Below are positions 1 through 11,068 of a stretch of 64,000 bases of DNA, piece by piece. This DNA comes from Tachypleus tridentatus (Eukaryota; Arthropoda; Merostomata; Xiphosura; Limulidae): contig NC_134833.1 of assembly GCF_004210375.1 (NCBI RefSeq), forward strand, positions 24,494,063-24,558,062, in the 5' to 3' direction. The position numbers and the translations under genes are program-made. Under the pieces are notes generated by a model that saw nothing but the letters and a program-made list of their open reading frames with translations, made no database searches and was not told the DNA's origin. Positions within the stretch are counted from its first letter, which is position 1. Each line of letters opens with the position of its first letter.

Positions 1-157
1 TTATAATGTCCGGTCAATCCCACTATTCGTTGGTAAAAGAGTAGCCCAAGAGTTGGCGGTGGGTGGTGATGACTAGTTGCCTTTCCTCTAGTCTTACACT
101 GCTAAATTACGGACGGCTAGCGCAGATAGCCCTCGTGTAGCTTTGCGCAAAATTAAA
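1..157 (+). repeat. SINE-A, 5' part cut by window edge
   Basis: Only the body and tail of the long tRNA-derived SINE are present: the cactattcgttggtaaaaga block, the gtgggtggtgatgacta block, and the tail gctttgcgcaaaattaaaaa. The tRNA-like head lies outside the window. It sits in the intron downstream of the first cyclase exon. Confidence 0.85.
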
Positions 158-368
158 AAGAAAAAACAACTCCTCCATGTTTTTTGTCAAAATAACCTAT
201 CAGAAAATTAAAAGTCACTTTTATGGTAAAACCTTGATACATTTCTTTGTGCAATATAGAATAAAACACAGAGCATTAAAACTATAAACATACAACATCA
301 TTCTAAGCAACAGGTCCAATACAGAAAATTTTCCATAGGGTATAATGGGGAAAAAGAAAGCCACTGAC
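158..368 (-). other. Intron sequence after first cyclase exon
   Basis: AT-rich sequence between the SINE and the splice donor (gtcagt on the minus strand) of the cyclase exon. Nothing else was recognised. The remaining cyclase exons are expected further left, outside the window. Confidence 0.6.
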
Positions 369-493
369 CTCCATGGGGGGTGCTCTGTGCAGACAGAGAG
401 GTGAAACCCACGATGTCACTGAAGTAGATGGAAACGCTATCATAACTTTCAGCGGTCACTGCTTCTCCTCGGATCAACTGTCTTGCAACTGAC
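369..493 (-). CDS. Receptor guanylate cyclase exon: start of cyclase catalytic domain
   Basis: Read on the minus strand this exon encodes the entry into the class III nucleotide cyclase domain, which makes cGMP from GTP on the cytoplasmic side of the membrane. The motif YFSDIVGFT is visible, and its Asp is one of the two metal-binding aspartates of the family. It is preceded by [11 protein letters not shown], matching the SVAEQLKRGE region of natriuretic peptide receptors. The acceptor is ctcaag|G, which completes a Lys codon split with the 8949-9098 exon; the donor is GAG|gtcagt. The exon is 125 nt, whereas phase demands 124. A run of six C on the coding strand (six G at 375-380) stands where five would keep STPME in frame, so a +1 frameshift lies 7 nt before the donor. 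This may be a homopolymer error or a real lesion. Family assignment is firm; the exact orthologue is not. Confidence 0.9.
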
Positions 494-820
494 CTTGAGC
501 AGAAGGTTTAAATAACATTACATTAAATAACAGTTAACAGGTGTTGATTGTGGTTTAGACTTATACCTTCTATTCGTATATTTGTCAAGTACGGTGTAAA
601 ACCTTAAAGTTGAATACCAGGCTCATTTTTCTTAGAATATTTTCTTAAGTTTCTCACTTGCCTAAAATTCCAAAGATGTAAAATGTGACCAAGTTTCGAA
701 CTACAGGAAGATGAACAACCATTTTAGATATATCAACATAAGTTTTCATCGTGTAATGGTGATATTCTGTATATCGTTTTTATTATTTAAAAACAACCGT
801 GATTAATTTTCGTAAATTAA

Positions 821-1077
821 GGCACCCAGTAGGTTAGGACATTCCACTTGTAATCTGAGGATCTCGGGTTCAAATCCCCCTCACGCCAGACATGCTCGCC
901 CTCTCATCCGTGGGGGCTTTGTAATGTTACGGTCGATTCCATTATTCGCTGTTAAAAGAGAAGCCTAAGAGTTGATGGGGGGTAGTGATGGCTAGCTGCC
1001 TTTCCACTAGTCTCACGCTACTAAAATAGAGATGGTTAGCGCAGGTAGCCATCGTGTAGCTTTGAGCGAAATTCAAA
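821..1077 (+). repeat. SINE-A, full-length but diverged
   Basis: A tRNA-like head with a B-box-like gggttcaaatccc is followed by the SINE-A body and the tail gagcgaaattcaaat. It has more substitutions than most copies, so it is probably older. Confidence 0.8.
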
Positions 1078-1332
1078 TACTACTCCATAGCTCGGTAGTA
1101 AAGTTATAACTCTGAAATTAGGGGTTCTATCTCTATGGTAAACAGAGAACGGACAGTCCACTTCTTCGCTATTTATACTATTCGAAATAATTATTTGTTT
1201 TTATAGCAAATATTCTTTAAGATAACTGCTGTGTCCACCTCGAGGAATCTAACCCCAGAATTTCGCATTGTAAGCCCGTCCCACAAGAGTGCACGAAATA
1301 ATTAGCACATCGCTTTCATATCGGTAGCTTGG

Positions 1333-1597
1333 TTTTGTTTTGAATTTCGCGCAGAGCTACACCAAAGTTATCTGCGCTAGCCGCCCCTAATTAGGCAATG
1401 TAGGACTGGCAGAAGGACAGCTAGTTATTATCACCCACCGTCAACTCTTGGGCTACTTTTTTACCAACAAATAATGGGATTGACCGTCACATTATAACAC
1501 CTTGAAAGGATAAGCATGTTTGGTGCGACGGGGAGCTCGAACCCGCGACCCTCAGATTATGAGTCGAGTACCTTAGCCACTTGACCATGTCAGGCCT
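1333..1597 (-). repeat. SINE-A, full-length, minus strand
   Basis: Reads tail to head on the plus strand: ttttgttttgaatttcgcgc first, then the body, then the tRNA-like head ending accatgtcaggcc. The flanks share atatcggta (left tcatatcggtag, right ttatatcggtaa), a likely target-site duplication. Confidence 0.85.
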
Positions 1598-2443
1598 TAT
1601 ATCGGTAACTCTGTTTAAGAATTGTACGTATATCTCAGGGTTTGTTTTTTTTTCTTAACTTGACAAAGTATTGATTCGTTTGTGAACTGGAAACATTGAA
1701 CGAAAATTAACTCTACACCAGCTGTCGGGAAGCGGTGGACGCGTTGGAAAACTAGTTTCCAAATTAAGATAAAAGAATCGTTCGCAGCATTGAAGCTTGT
1801 TTATAATACCTCTTTGTTTACGTACGTTGCACACTTAAAAAAAAAAAAATTATTTAAATCTATTCAGGTAGAACTCAATATCCCTTCGTCACGAAGAGTC
1901 ACAAAGAACGAGAACGAAGTTGGTTTGAACCTTACAGAAAATCCGTAAGGAAACCTCTAAAACAGTTGAGACATAAAAGCGAAAATGCGATAGCGAGCAG
2001 TAAGTGTATCTGTGGAATTTAGATTAGTTCTCAAGAGATTACAACAATACACATTTCACGCGCTGCACGGGAGACATTCTTCCGCTCAAAATGAGAATAC
2101 TTTCATTGTTTAAGGAATGTTCCTGAAGCCACGTGCATGGACTGCAAAGGTGACTTTTTCCAATTAATTTGTGACGGTTTTATCTATTTCCTTCCGTGTT
2201 TTTTATCTCTAATCAACTTTATTCAAAACGTGTCTCCTCCAGTCAGTTCTAACAATGTTCTGGTACTAGCGACGCAAACTTAGTCATTGTTTTTTGTAAT
2301 TCCGAACAGACATAACAACGTAAGTAGTGACACTAACTTTCGTAGCTAAAACGCTCGCGGCCTTTGGAAAGTTCTCGTCACAATGCCATAAAGCAGTATG
2401 GCATTGTAAAGCTAGTTTGAACACGATTTCGGTACATCAGGGA

Positions 2444-2895
2444 GGGCCCGGCATGGCCAAGCGTGTTAAGGTGTGCGACTCGTAATCTGAGGGTCGCGGG
2501 TTCGCATCCCGGTCGCGCCAAACATGCTCGCCCTTTCAGCCGTGGGGGCGTTATAATGTGACGGTCAATCCCACTATTCGTTGGTAAAAAGAGTAGCCCA
2601 AGAGTTGGCGGTGGGTGGTGATGACTAGCTGCCTTCCCTCTAGTCTTACACTGCTAAATTAGGGACGGCTAGCATCCCGGTCGAGCCAAACATGTTCGCC
2701 CTTTCAGCCGTGGGGGCGTTATAATGTTACGGTCAATCCCACTATTCGTTGGTAAAAAGAGTAGCCCAAGAGTTGGCGGTGGGTGGTGATGACTAGCTGC
2801 CTTCCCTTTAGTCTTACACTGCTAAATTAGGGACGGCTAGCACAGATAGCCCTCGAGTAGCTTTGTGCGAAATTCAAAAACAAACAAACAAACAA
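2444..2895 (+). repeat. Dimeric SINE-A with one target-site duplication
   Basis: A complete SINE-A (head ggcccggcatggccaagcg, body to agggacggctag) runs directly into a second partial copy that restarts inside the tRNA-like head at catcccggtcgagcc and continues to the (caaa)n tail. The whole 452 bp is flanked by one perfect 10-bp duplication, acatcaggga (2434-2443 and 2896-2905). It was therefore inserted as a dimer or was duplicated internally after insertion. Confidence 0.85.
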
Positions 2896-3610
2896 ACATC
2901 AGGGAAACATGTATAGACACTGTTACTGTGGGCGATATGACAGAAAAAAAGGTGTCGAAAACGTATATAAATTTATTTTTAACCAGTTACAACTTTCTCT
3001 AATTAATTAGTATGTGCTATTTCGTAATTGCTTATGTTGTAAAAGTACAGAAAATGGCCATTATTCCCTTCAAAATTTGCTTTTGTGACCTGGATAATGA
3101 AATTCAGAAATTAACCTATTTTCTGTGTAAAAATGGGCAAATTTGCACATTTTCATTTACATAAGGTCTGAATAAAACAACATATGAGTCAAGATTTACA
3201 TGTATTTATACAAAAATGTTTAGAAGTGAGTAGTTTTTCGAGATTTGCGACTGTAATGTAAATCACTTTCACGTATTAGCTCCCAAATATAGTCTCCCAT
3301 CATGTTTTTGTTATACGTTCCCAGGTCACAAAAGCAAAGTTTGAAGAGAAAAATAGGTCTTTTCCATTTACTTTAGGCATAAGAAATTGGGAAATAACCC
3401 TTTCTGCCCAGGAACAAGAAATAGTAAAAATTTTGTTACATAATGTAATCTAAGAATGAGATTATGAAAAGCGTACGTTCCTTTATCCATAAACATCAGT
3501 TATGGAACTGGAAATTAAAAACTACTACGTTTTGAAAACTTGAAATGTACAAAAACGATAAACAGGTTTAGCCTTAACTTAATAAACCAGGAGGAGACGA
3601 GCTTCATACC

Positions 3611-4008
3611 GCTATACCATCAACTGCTGTAATACAGTTATTAATTCTGCATGGGGCAATACCATCAACTGCTGTAATACAGTTATTAATTCTGCATAGG
3701 GCTATACCATCAACTGCTGTAATACAGTTATTAATTCTGCATAGGGCTATACCATCAACTGCTGTAATACAATTATTAATTCTGCATAGGGCTATACCAT
3801 CAACTGCTGTAATACAATTATTAATTCTGCATAGGGCAAAACCATCAACTGCTGTAATACAGTTATTAATTCTGCATAGGGCTATACCATCAACTGCTGT
3901 AATACAATTATTAATTCTTCATAGGGCTATACCATCAACTGCTGTAATACAATTATTAATTCTGCATAGGGCTATACCATCAACTGCTGTAATACAATTA
4001 TTAATTCG
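3611..4008. repeat. 45-bp minisatellite, about 9 copies
   Basis: The unit begins ctataccatcaactgctgta and continues with atac(a/a)gttattaattctgcataggg-type sequence. Copies start about every 45 bp from 3611 with few substitutions (cagtta versus caatta). It is intronic. The low divergence suggests recent expansion. Confidence 0.9.
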
Positions 4009-4139
4009 TGTACACACAGATTATCTAGCATTCCGGTTTGGTATGGTTTTGAATTTTGTGCAAATCAACACGAGGAATAAGGGTAATCAAACCACTGGTT
4101 AGGTTAACTCAATGTCTAAGTTAATAAATAAATGAATCA

Positions 4140-4253
4140 TGTGGCACAGAGGTATGTCTGCACATTTATACTGCTAGAAACCGAGTTTCAATAGCCGTGA
4201 TAGACGGAGCATGTATAGCACATTGTGTAGCTTAATGTTTAATAACAAACAAC
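4140..4253 (+). repeat. SINE-C
   Basis: Short tRNA-derived element: head gtggcacagaggtatgtctg, a degenerate B-box-like agtttcaat, then the gcacattgtgtagctt body and an aacaaacaac tail. Confidence 0.7.
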
Positions 4254-4942
4254 AAGAAATCAAAAATGAATAAATAAATGTATCTATAGATAATTCGAGC
4301 AACAGATAGGTTAATAAAAACAGTATACTTGACCTGGTCAGTTAGCACTTTTAACACTCATTTGACTTTCAGTCTTCAGTGGCACAGCGGAATGTCTGGG
4401 GACATACACTGTGTTTAATACCAAGACAACAATACCATTTGACATTTTCTCACTATTGCAATGTCTCTCAGATAACGATGATCTTTCTTTATGTGACAAA
4501 CTCCCCCCCCCCCCGTATAAATAATTAAAATAATCGAGGTGATTGACCAAACGCTCCATCATGTCAGTCCTAGTAACTTAATAGTCGACTACTCTGTCGA
4601 TTATTAAACCAAAACTATAAGCTTAGGGATTACTGGGTGAAGTAATGAACATTTGTATAATATAAGCATAACACAGTTTATTTCAGGTCACCAATGTTTC
4701 AAAAAACAAATACGAAATAATCTTTCAACCATCTATGGTTTACTTTCCAACTAATTAATATGTTAATTTAATCCAACTAAGACAGATATTATTTATTACT
4801 ATGATTGCTTATATATTAAGTAATCTTTCGGGTTTTCTAGTTTTCATGAAACTATATTTAAACAAACAGAATTGTGAAACAATTTGTTGACGTTTAATAT
4901 TCGAGAAATATTTATTTTTATCATATCGATATTATATTATGA

Positions 4943-5066
4943 TCAAGTGTGTGTGTTTTTCGTATAGCAAAGTTACATCGGGCTATCTGCTGAGCCTACC
5001 GAGAAGAATCGAACCCCTGCTTTCAGCGTTGTAAATCCGGAGACTTACCGCACGTACTAGAGGGGG
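4943..5066 (-). repeat. SINE-B, minus strand
   Basis: A gtgtgtgtttttcgtatagc tail is followed by gggctatctgctgagcctac and then gaatcgaacccc, the reverse of a tRNA B box (ggttcgattc). This is the short CA-tailed SINE family. Confidence 0.75.
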
Positions 5067-5311
5067 GCGTGATCAAGTATATAACTTAAAACAACATGTT
5101 ACAATTATACGTAAAACAAAATCATTAAAACAATTATGATGCAAGACTGACGTCAGATCCGATGTTTTTTGATGATAGGGGGTTAGATCCTTTACTCCCA
5201 AGTTAATACCTCCATTAAACTAATTTTAGAATTGGCCTCATTATGTGACTCAATGCATCTCCACCCAATTAAGGAAAGCTGGAACCATAACAGATCAACG
5301 TTAAGTGTATT

Positions 5312-5425
5312 AATAACTGCGTGTGTGCGTGTTTTCTTGTAGTAAAGCCACATCGGACTATCTGCTGAGTCCACGGAGGGGAATCGAACCCCTGATTTTA
5401 GCATCGTAGGTTCGTAGACTTACTT
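5312..5425 (-). repeat. SINE-B, minus strand
   Basis: Same family as the copy about 370 bp to the left: a gtgtgtgcgtgttttcttgt tail, then ctatctgctgagtccac and the reverse B box gaatcgaacccc. Confidence 0.75.
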
Positions 5426-6161
5426 AAATTTACTTTTTCACTTTTAATTATTTAAAAAAAAAATAAATTCAAGGACGGCCGATATTCCAAAATAAAAACA
5501 ATAATTATTTAGCTTTTATTGTGCAAAACCTGTAGGCCTAAGAGCCACTGTAGTGTAAGTGTAGTGCTCAAACTACCATTTTGGACTTTTCCAGTTTATT
5601 GATCACTACCGCTATAATGAAAGTTTAATTTCTATAAACCAACTACGAACGGTAATTACTAGGCCTACTTATTTAAAGCCTTTAATGTAAATCAATGCCA
5701 AATTTGACGTCTTCTTTTAGGGAAATCCTCGTAAAAGTATTTTTCCGAAACAGCCGAGCTCCTAAATTGATCGAATGAAAAGTTTTGCCACATGATGTTC
5801 TGATGTGAACACCAACCCCCTCTTTTAACAACCCTTGGAGGGTGTACTAGAGGGCGCTTGCCGTGCTGAGTTGATGTCAGTTAAAAAAGTGTAGAAGACA
5901 TTTCTGTTTTTCGCATAGAAATTTGATGAAGGCTGTTTCCAAATTTTTCTATTAGAATGAGTGTGATTTTGTTTTCTTCAGATGATTATAACTCTCTTCT
6001 TCTGAATTATATTTATTTCATAATTTGAATTATTTCATTTCAAAATTCAAGTGTCCATTCAGTAGCATTCTTTAAGGAAAAAATGATTCGTTTATTACAA
6101 TTATTTACATATCATTCCTTATTTCTGCCTTTGAATTAAGTTGAAATATGAAAAACACTCA

Positions 6162-6407
6162 GCCCGGCATGGCCAGGTGGATTAAGGCGTTCGACTCCCC
6201 ATCGCACCAAACATGCTCGCACTTTCAGTCATGGAGGCATTATAATGTAACGGTCAATCCCACTATTCGTTGGTAAAAGAGTAGCCCAAGAGTTGGCGGT
6301 GGGTGGTGATGACTAGCTGCCTTCTCTCTAGCCTTACACTACTAAATTAAGGAGGGCTAGCACAAATAGCCCTCTTGTAGCTTTGCGCGAAAATTCAAAA
6401 CAAACCA
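6162..6407 (+). repeat. SINE-A lacking the B-box segment
   Basis: The head gcccggcatggccaggtgg passes directly from gttcgactcc to ccatcgcaccaaac, so the region with the B box is deleted. The body and tail are otherwise intact. Confidence 0.85.
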
Positions 6408-6831
6408 AATATTTCTAGGGTAAAAAAATTATATATATATATTACTCTCATTGTAGTTATAAGAGTATATTTTAAACTTCAAATAGAACTTGAAACGTAC
6501 GTACTAACAGTAACTTTTTTTTTTCAAGTTGGCAAATTATTCAGAACTATTTTATGGTGCGTAAACATGAAATGTCTTCAAGCTAAAAAGAGACAAAAAT
6601 AAATATTTGTTTCTTTTTCAGATTTATCGTCAAATTTTCGTAAGTTTAAGATTAATGGTCACTTTTTTCCTGTATCGATTAAGTTGTTTATATTCTAACT
6701 GAACCAGTTTAGTAACATGTAATATTTCACCGGTTTTCTTCTTAAATGCTCTTTTTGTTTGGAGTGAGCTGACTTATAACCATAGTTACCATAATTGTAC
6801 TATATCCGAACGTAGTTTAATATTTTTCTGT

Positions 6832-6930
6832 TTATTTGTTGCTGAGCTCAAAGCTACACAATGGACAATCGATTCGCTACCTTCAGTATTATAAGCCCTC
6901 AGACTTGCTACTAAGCCACCAGGTGGCCTT
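6832..6930 (-). repeat. SINE-C, degenerate, minus strand
   Basis: Recognisable by ctcaaagctacacaatgg near its tail and by gccctcagacttgctacta and ccaccaggtgg near its head. Strongly diverged. Confidence 0.55.
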
Positions 6931-7069
6931 AATTTATGAAAAACAAACACAGTTCTTGAATGTTAAAACTATTAATTATTTTCTTCTTATTTAATTTATT
7001 TTTAAGCCTATTTTTTTAATGATTTAACTGACTTTTCAATCTCTCTGAGGCCTCTATGATTAAACGTTC

Positions 7070-7348
7070 GGTTTGTTTTGAATTTCGCGCAAACCTACAC
7101 GAAGGCTAACTGCGCTAGCCGTTCCTAAGTTATCAGTGTAAGACTAGAGGGAAGGCAGCTAGTCATCACTACCCACCGCTAACTCTTGGGCTACTCTTTT
7201 ACCAACGAATAGTGGGATTGGCCGTCACATTGTAACGCCCCCACGGCTGAAAGGACGAGTATGATTCGTGTGACGGGGGTTCGAGCCCGCGTCCCTTGGA
7301 TTACGCGTCGAGTGCCCTAACACCTGACTATGTCGGGCCGATTAAACC
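7070..7348 (-). repeat. SINE-A, full-length, minus strand
   Basis: Complete copy from gtttgttttgaatttcgcgc to the head end tgtcgggcc. It is flanked by a 12-bp target-site duplication gattaaacgttc (7058-7069 and 7349-7360), showing retrotransposition. Confidence 0.88.
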
Positions 7349-7479
7349 GATTAAACGTTCAAACAAAAACGAATATAGTGCACAGTTAATTGAGCAACTC
7401 TGTAGTAAACTAAAAACAAATAAAAAACTGACCTTCATATTAAGTTCTTGTTAGCAATAGTGGGTGCATTACTGTTGGA

Positions 7480-7896
7480 CTTCCATGTACTTAAGCAGTA
7501 GTGGACAATCTACTACTGGACCACCATGCACTTAAACAATAGTAAGTATTTTATTACTGGTCTATCATGTACTTAAACAATAGTAAGTATTTTATTACTG
7601 GTCTATCATGTACTTAAACAATAGTATGTGTTTTATTACCGGACTACCATGTACTTAAACAATGGTAAGTGTTTTATTACTGGTCTATCATGTACTTAAA
7701 CAATAGTAAGTGTTTTATTACCGGACTACCATGTACTTAAACAATGGTAAGTATTTTATTACTGGTCTATCATGTACTTAAACAATAGTAAGTGTTTTAT
7801 TACCGGACTACAATGTACTTAAACAATAGTAAGTGTTTTATTATTGGACTACCATGTACTTAAACAATGGTAAGTGTTTTATTATTGGTCTACCCT
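7480..7896. repeat. 41-bp minisatellite, about 10 copies
   Basis: The unit contains catgtacttaaacaatagta followed by agtgttttattac and a ggactac or ggtctat variant. Two alternating subtypes suggest that a higher-order two-unit block was amplified. Confidence 0.88.
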
Positions 7897-8152
7897 GTTC
7901 AGTTACTTGTACTCGATACAAAACAAATAGTTTATGGAGTAGTTTTACAGATAGAAAGTAACAGTTATAGATATAATAAGTGAGACACTAGTGTTAACGT
8001 AAGATATAACAAGATGAAACATTGAAGCGACCCAGTTTACAGGTAGCCCATTATGCAGCTGAACATTTAGAAAATAATCACAATTTCAGCTCTTAGATAA
8101 TGGAGGAGGGGGCCTATCAAAACTATTAAAATTTAAAGTAAAGTAGCACCCT

Positions 8153-8272
8153 ATTGGTACATCGGTATGTTTGCGGACTTACAACGCTAGAATCTGGGTT
8201 TCGATATCTGTGGTGAACAGAGCACAGATAGCCCATTCTGTTGCTTTGTGCTTAACTTCAAAACAAACAAAG
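8153..8272 (+). repeat. SINE-C
   Basis: Contains cggtatgtttgcggacttac, then gggtttcgatatctgtggtg, then gagcacagatagcccattct, and ends in aaacaaacaaa. Confidence 0.75.
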
Positions 8273-8444
8273 TATAGTTAAGTTGAAACATTTGTTTTTC
8301 AAAGTATTGCTCATACAATGTTAATTATAACTATACTGAACTGAGGGAGAGGCGCTTACTTTGTTTTCAAAACCAAACACAGACACAAGCGCTTTGTCAC
8401 ATTACTTCAATGCATGTTCGTCAAATAGTAGAACATTCATTCTA

Positions 8445-8635
8445 CAGGGTGTTCTGAAAGTCACTGTGCAGTTTTGTAATTATATAAACATATAAATATA
8501 TAAGTCCGGATTTACAACGCTAAAATCAGGGGTTCGATTCCCCTCGGTGGGCTGAGCAGATAGCCTTTGTGGCTTTGCTAAAAGAAAAACACACACACAA
8601 ATATATAAGTTCACAGTGACTTTTCGAACACCCTG
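8445..8635. mobile_element. 191-bp mariner-type MITE split by a SINE
   Basis: Terminal inverted repeats cagggtgttctgaaagtcac (left) and the reverse complement of gtgacttttcgaacaccctg (right) match with about two mismatches, extending to about 24 bp. They are flanked by TA on both sides (8443-8444, 8636-8637). No transposase is present. A SINE-B sits inside with its own target duplication, so the MITE is the older insertion. Confidence 0.85.
8505..8598 (+). repeat. SINE-B nested in the MITE
   Basis: Contains caggggttcgattcccctcg (B box), the gctgagcagatagcc body and a CA-repeat tail. Flanked by a perfect 11-bp duplication aaatatataag (8494-8504 and 8599-8609). Confidence 0.9.
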
Positions 8636-8948
8636 TATGTCTTACTATGCCAGATAAGTATTCCAAATTAAAAGAATTGAGGCTGTCAAATTATTCTAAT
8701 AATTTTTGACTGAAAACAACACCACTAAAAAGATAATTAATATTTTGAATTTTCTTCCAAAGACACATGTCATGCAAGCCCACTGGTAAATTTCTTGCCA
8801 TTTGACTTCACGGTTCGAGCTACTTCAACGTTCCGAGCAATGAGCTAAAATTAATCGCTCTACATAGCCTTCTCTTCATTTCTGTCGATTACATTAATAT
8901 GCCTCAAACAGAGTGTCTCTCAAAGTGGTTAGCAAATACAGAACGTAC

Positions 8949-9098
8949 TTTGGTAAAAGTTGGTAGAGCAGGTCTTCCGCTTTTCGTTTCTCTTCCAGAT
9001 AATTAGCTGTGCGTTCTTCCACGAGAGACTCCAGATTGTTGGCGTATTGCTCCATCCGGGAGAGAAGGTTATCCAGAATGTTAGAACTTGCGTTTTCC
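8949..9098 (-). CDS. Receptor guanylate cyclase exon: dimerization helix
   Basis: The minus-strand exon encodes [18 protein letters not shown], then [20 protein letters not shown] and the start of LLPK. This is the linker and signalling helix between the pseudokinase and cyclase domains that holds receptor cyclases as dimers; the wording is nearly that of vertebrate GC-A/GC-B. The acceptor ttccag|G completes a Lys codon from the 12676-12844 exon; the donor CCAAA|gtacgt leaves two bases, completed by the G of the cyclase exon. The exon is 150 nt (1 + 49 codons + 2) and open throughout. It is the most conserved segment of the family and so the best anchor for gene identity. Confidence 0.95.
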
Positions 9099-9254
9099 CT
9101 GGAAAATTAGTAAACAAAAAAGGTTTAAAGATTATTTCCACTTTATAAATGTTAAGTAACAAACATGTTTGTGATAAATGAAACAATGAAAATTGCAATG
9201 TACTGAAAATACCTGATATTTTGCAAATTCATTTATTATACCTTAAAATCAAGT

Positions 9255-9520
9255 TAAATATACATATATGAACACAAAATCTATATATCAAATTAATAGG
9301 ATCAGTCTATATAACACATGGCCTGTACATCAAACTTATGGTATCAATCACAATTCCATATAAACATGAACACATGGCCACCAACATATCAAACTAATAG
9401 CGTCAGTCAAACTTCCATATATACATATGTACACATGACCTGTACTTCAAATCAGCAACATCATTTACAACTTCATATATACACCTATGTATGTACACAT
9501 GACCTATATATATCACGTGT
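9255..9520. repeat. Diverged 55-65 bp tandem repeat, about 4 copies
   Basis: acacatgrcctgtac-type blocks recur near 9314, 9369, 9430 and 9495, each followed by a catatcaaa and cttccatata-like stretch. Substitutions and indels are frequent, so this is an older array. Confidence 0.6.
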
Positions 9521-9579
9521 CATTAGTCTCAAGTCAGTCTAATGTCCGCTCATGACATGCTCAGAAAACAACGAACTTT

Positions 9580-9965
9580 TTTATTCACTAAAGCACGCAA
9601 CATGAGGTTATATTCAGAGTTTAGGTGTGGACAGACAACATGGACATCCAATACGGACCCGATGAGTGCAGTGTTCCAAAGTATCATCACTCCAGTTCAA
9701 TAAGTTATACACTAGTTGTTTCTAACCAAATTACAACTGCTTTAATAACTTCAGTCTTCTTCTGAAATCGTTTTCTGTGGAGACTTCAAGTCACAGGGCA
9801 CTAGGTTAGGGCTGTATGCAGGCTGAATAAAGGCTAACCCTTCAAACCTCCGCTATACACTTATCATACTGCGAGTAATACGGGGCTTGGCATTATCACA
9901 CAGCAAAAGGATATCGACCAATTAACGCGATCCTTCATCAGCCATTTATTTGTTTGTTACCAATC
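9580..9965 (-). pseudogene. Decayed mariner-like transposase fragment
   Basis: Minus-strand reading gives LLCDNAKPRI, then a frame shift and PAYSPNLVPCDLK, then EVIKAVVIWLET. These correspond to the second catalytic Asp motif (HDNARPH), the YSPDLAPxDY motif and the C-terminal EVxxAVxxWL segment of mariner transposases. Stops and frameshifts separate the blocks and no terminal repeats were recognised. It is a fossil fragment; the specific mariner lineage is not assigned. Confidence 0.6.
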
Positions 9966-10010
9966 GTCACGGACGAATTAATTTTGGTCCCACCTTCGGA
10001 ATTTTTGAAA

Positions 10011-10216
10011 GTTTGTTTTGTTTTTGAATTTCGCGCAAAGCCACACGAGGGCTATCTGCACTAGCCGTCCCTAATTTAGCAGTGTAAGACTAGAGGGAAG
10101 GCAGCTAGTCATCACCACCCACCGCCAATTCTTGGTCTACTCTTTAACCAACGAATAGTGGGATTGAACGTCACATTATAACGCTCTCACGGCTGAAAGG
10201 GCGAGCATGTTTGGTG
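10011..10216 (-). repeat. SINE-A, truncated at the head
   Basis: Tail and body are complete from gtttgttttgtttttgaatt to gggcgagcatgtttggtg, but the tRNA-like head is missing. Confidence 0.85.
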
Positions 10217-10384
10217 AAAGAAATGTCATCATCACCCTGTATTCCCAGGTGGTCACCCTCCCAAGTACGAATTTTGAAATGGTTAAGAACAGACCTATCA
10301 GTATAACAGTCCACGCTTATGTGAGAGCAGCAGTGATAAGCCGTTATTATATTGTTTATAAAAAACGAGTGGCTGGTGATTTGT

Positions 10385-10575
10385 TTGTTTGTTGGATTTC
10401 GTGCAAAATTTTACAAGGGTTATGTGCGCTAGCTGTTCCCTAATTGTTTTCAATATGACAGACTAGATGGAAGGCAGCCAGTCAACACCATCCACAGTTA
10501 ACCCTTGAACTTCTCGTGTTAAATCATATAGTGGGATTTGACCGTCACTTTTATAACGCACAAATGGCACCAAAG
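10385..10575 (-). repeat. SINE-A remnant, strongly diverged
   Basis: ggatttcgtgcaaaatttta, gcgctagctgttccctaatt and actagatggaaggcagccag follow the SINE-A order with many substitutions. The head is not recognisable. Confidence 0.65.
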
Positions 10576-11068
10576 CGTTGAGTGCGATTTTTATTTTGAC
10601 GAAAACGGGACGCGAGTCATGAATTTTCAACTGAACCGTCCAGCATATGCCCAGTTTACCTGACTGCACATTGCGCACTTTAAGTGAGTTACTTCTCTAG
10701 CGTCACCCTTAAAATGTATGTACCATTCAAGGGGTAATGACATAAAAGTTATGTTCTAATTCCAGGTGCGAAAGTGTTATTTTCACTTGTTATACAATAA
10801 CTAAGTGGTTATCGTACACAAGTCAAAATATGTTATTTTCAGACTATCCAACTTAAAAACGTTTCTTTTCTATTAATGAATGTTTCCAATGGCTATGGAT
10901 TAACCCTGGTAGCTTATAAATCAGAGTTTCATCTTTACGGTGACAACAGAGAACAATGATTACTGTGCATCTTTGTGCTTATAAATTAACACTCTAATCA
11001 TTCCATGTTGCGATTTTTATTTAAAATCTTAGGACTAGGTGTGAAAGTAACGTTCAGATTTTCAATAT

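Larger units (their letters stand above)
494..8948 (-). other. Intron between dimerization-helix and cyclase exons (8.5 kb)
   Basis: Large intron holding the SINEs, minisatellites and MITE listed separately. In the remaining stretches (494-820, 1598-2433, 2906-3610, 4254-4942, 5426-6161, 6408-6831, 7897-8152, 8636-8948) I see only AT-rich sequence with homopolymer runs, including a poly-C tract near 4501-4514, and no exon-like open frame with splice sites. Confidence 0.7.

Noticed and set aside
2447-2520. tRNA-gene-like sequences with A and B boxes throughout the window
   Set aside because: Each is the head of a SINE followed by a family-specific body and tail; none forms a free-standing tRNA with a proper 3' end.
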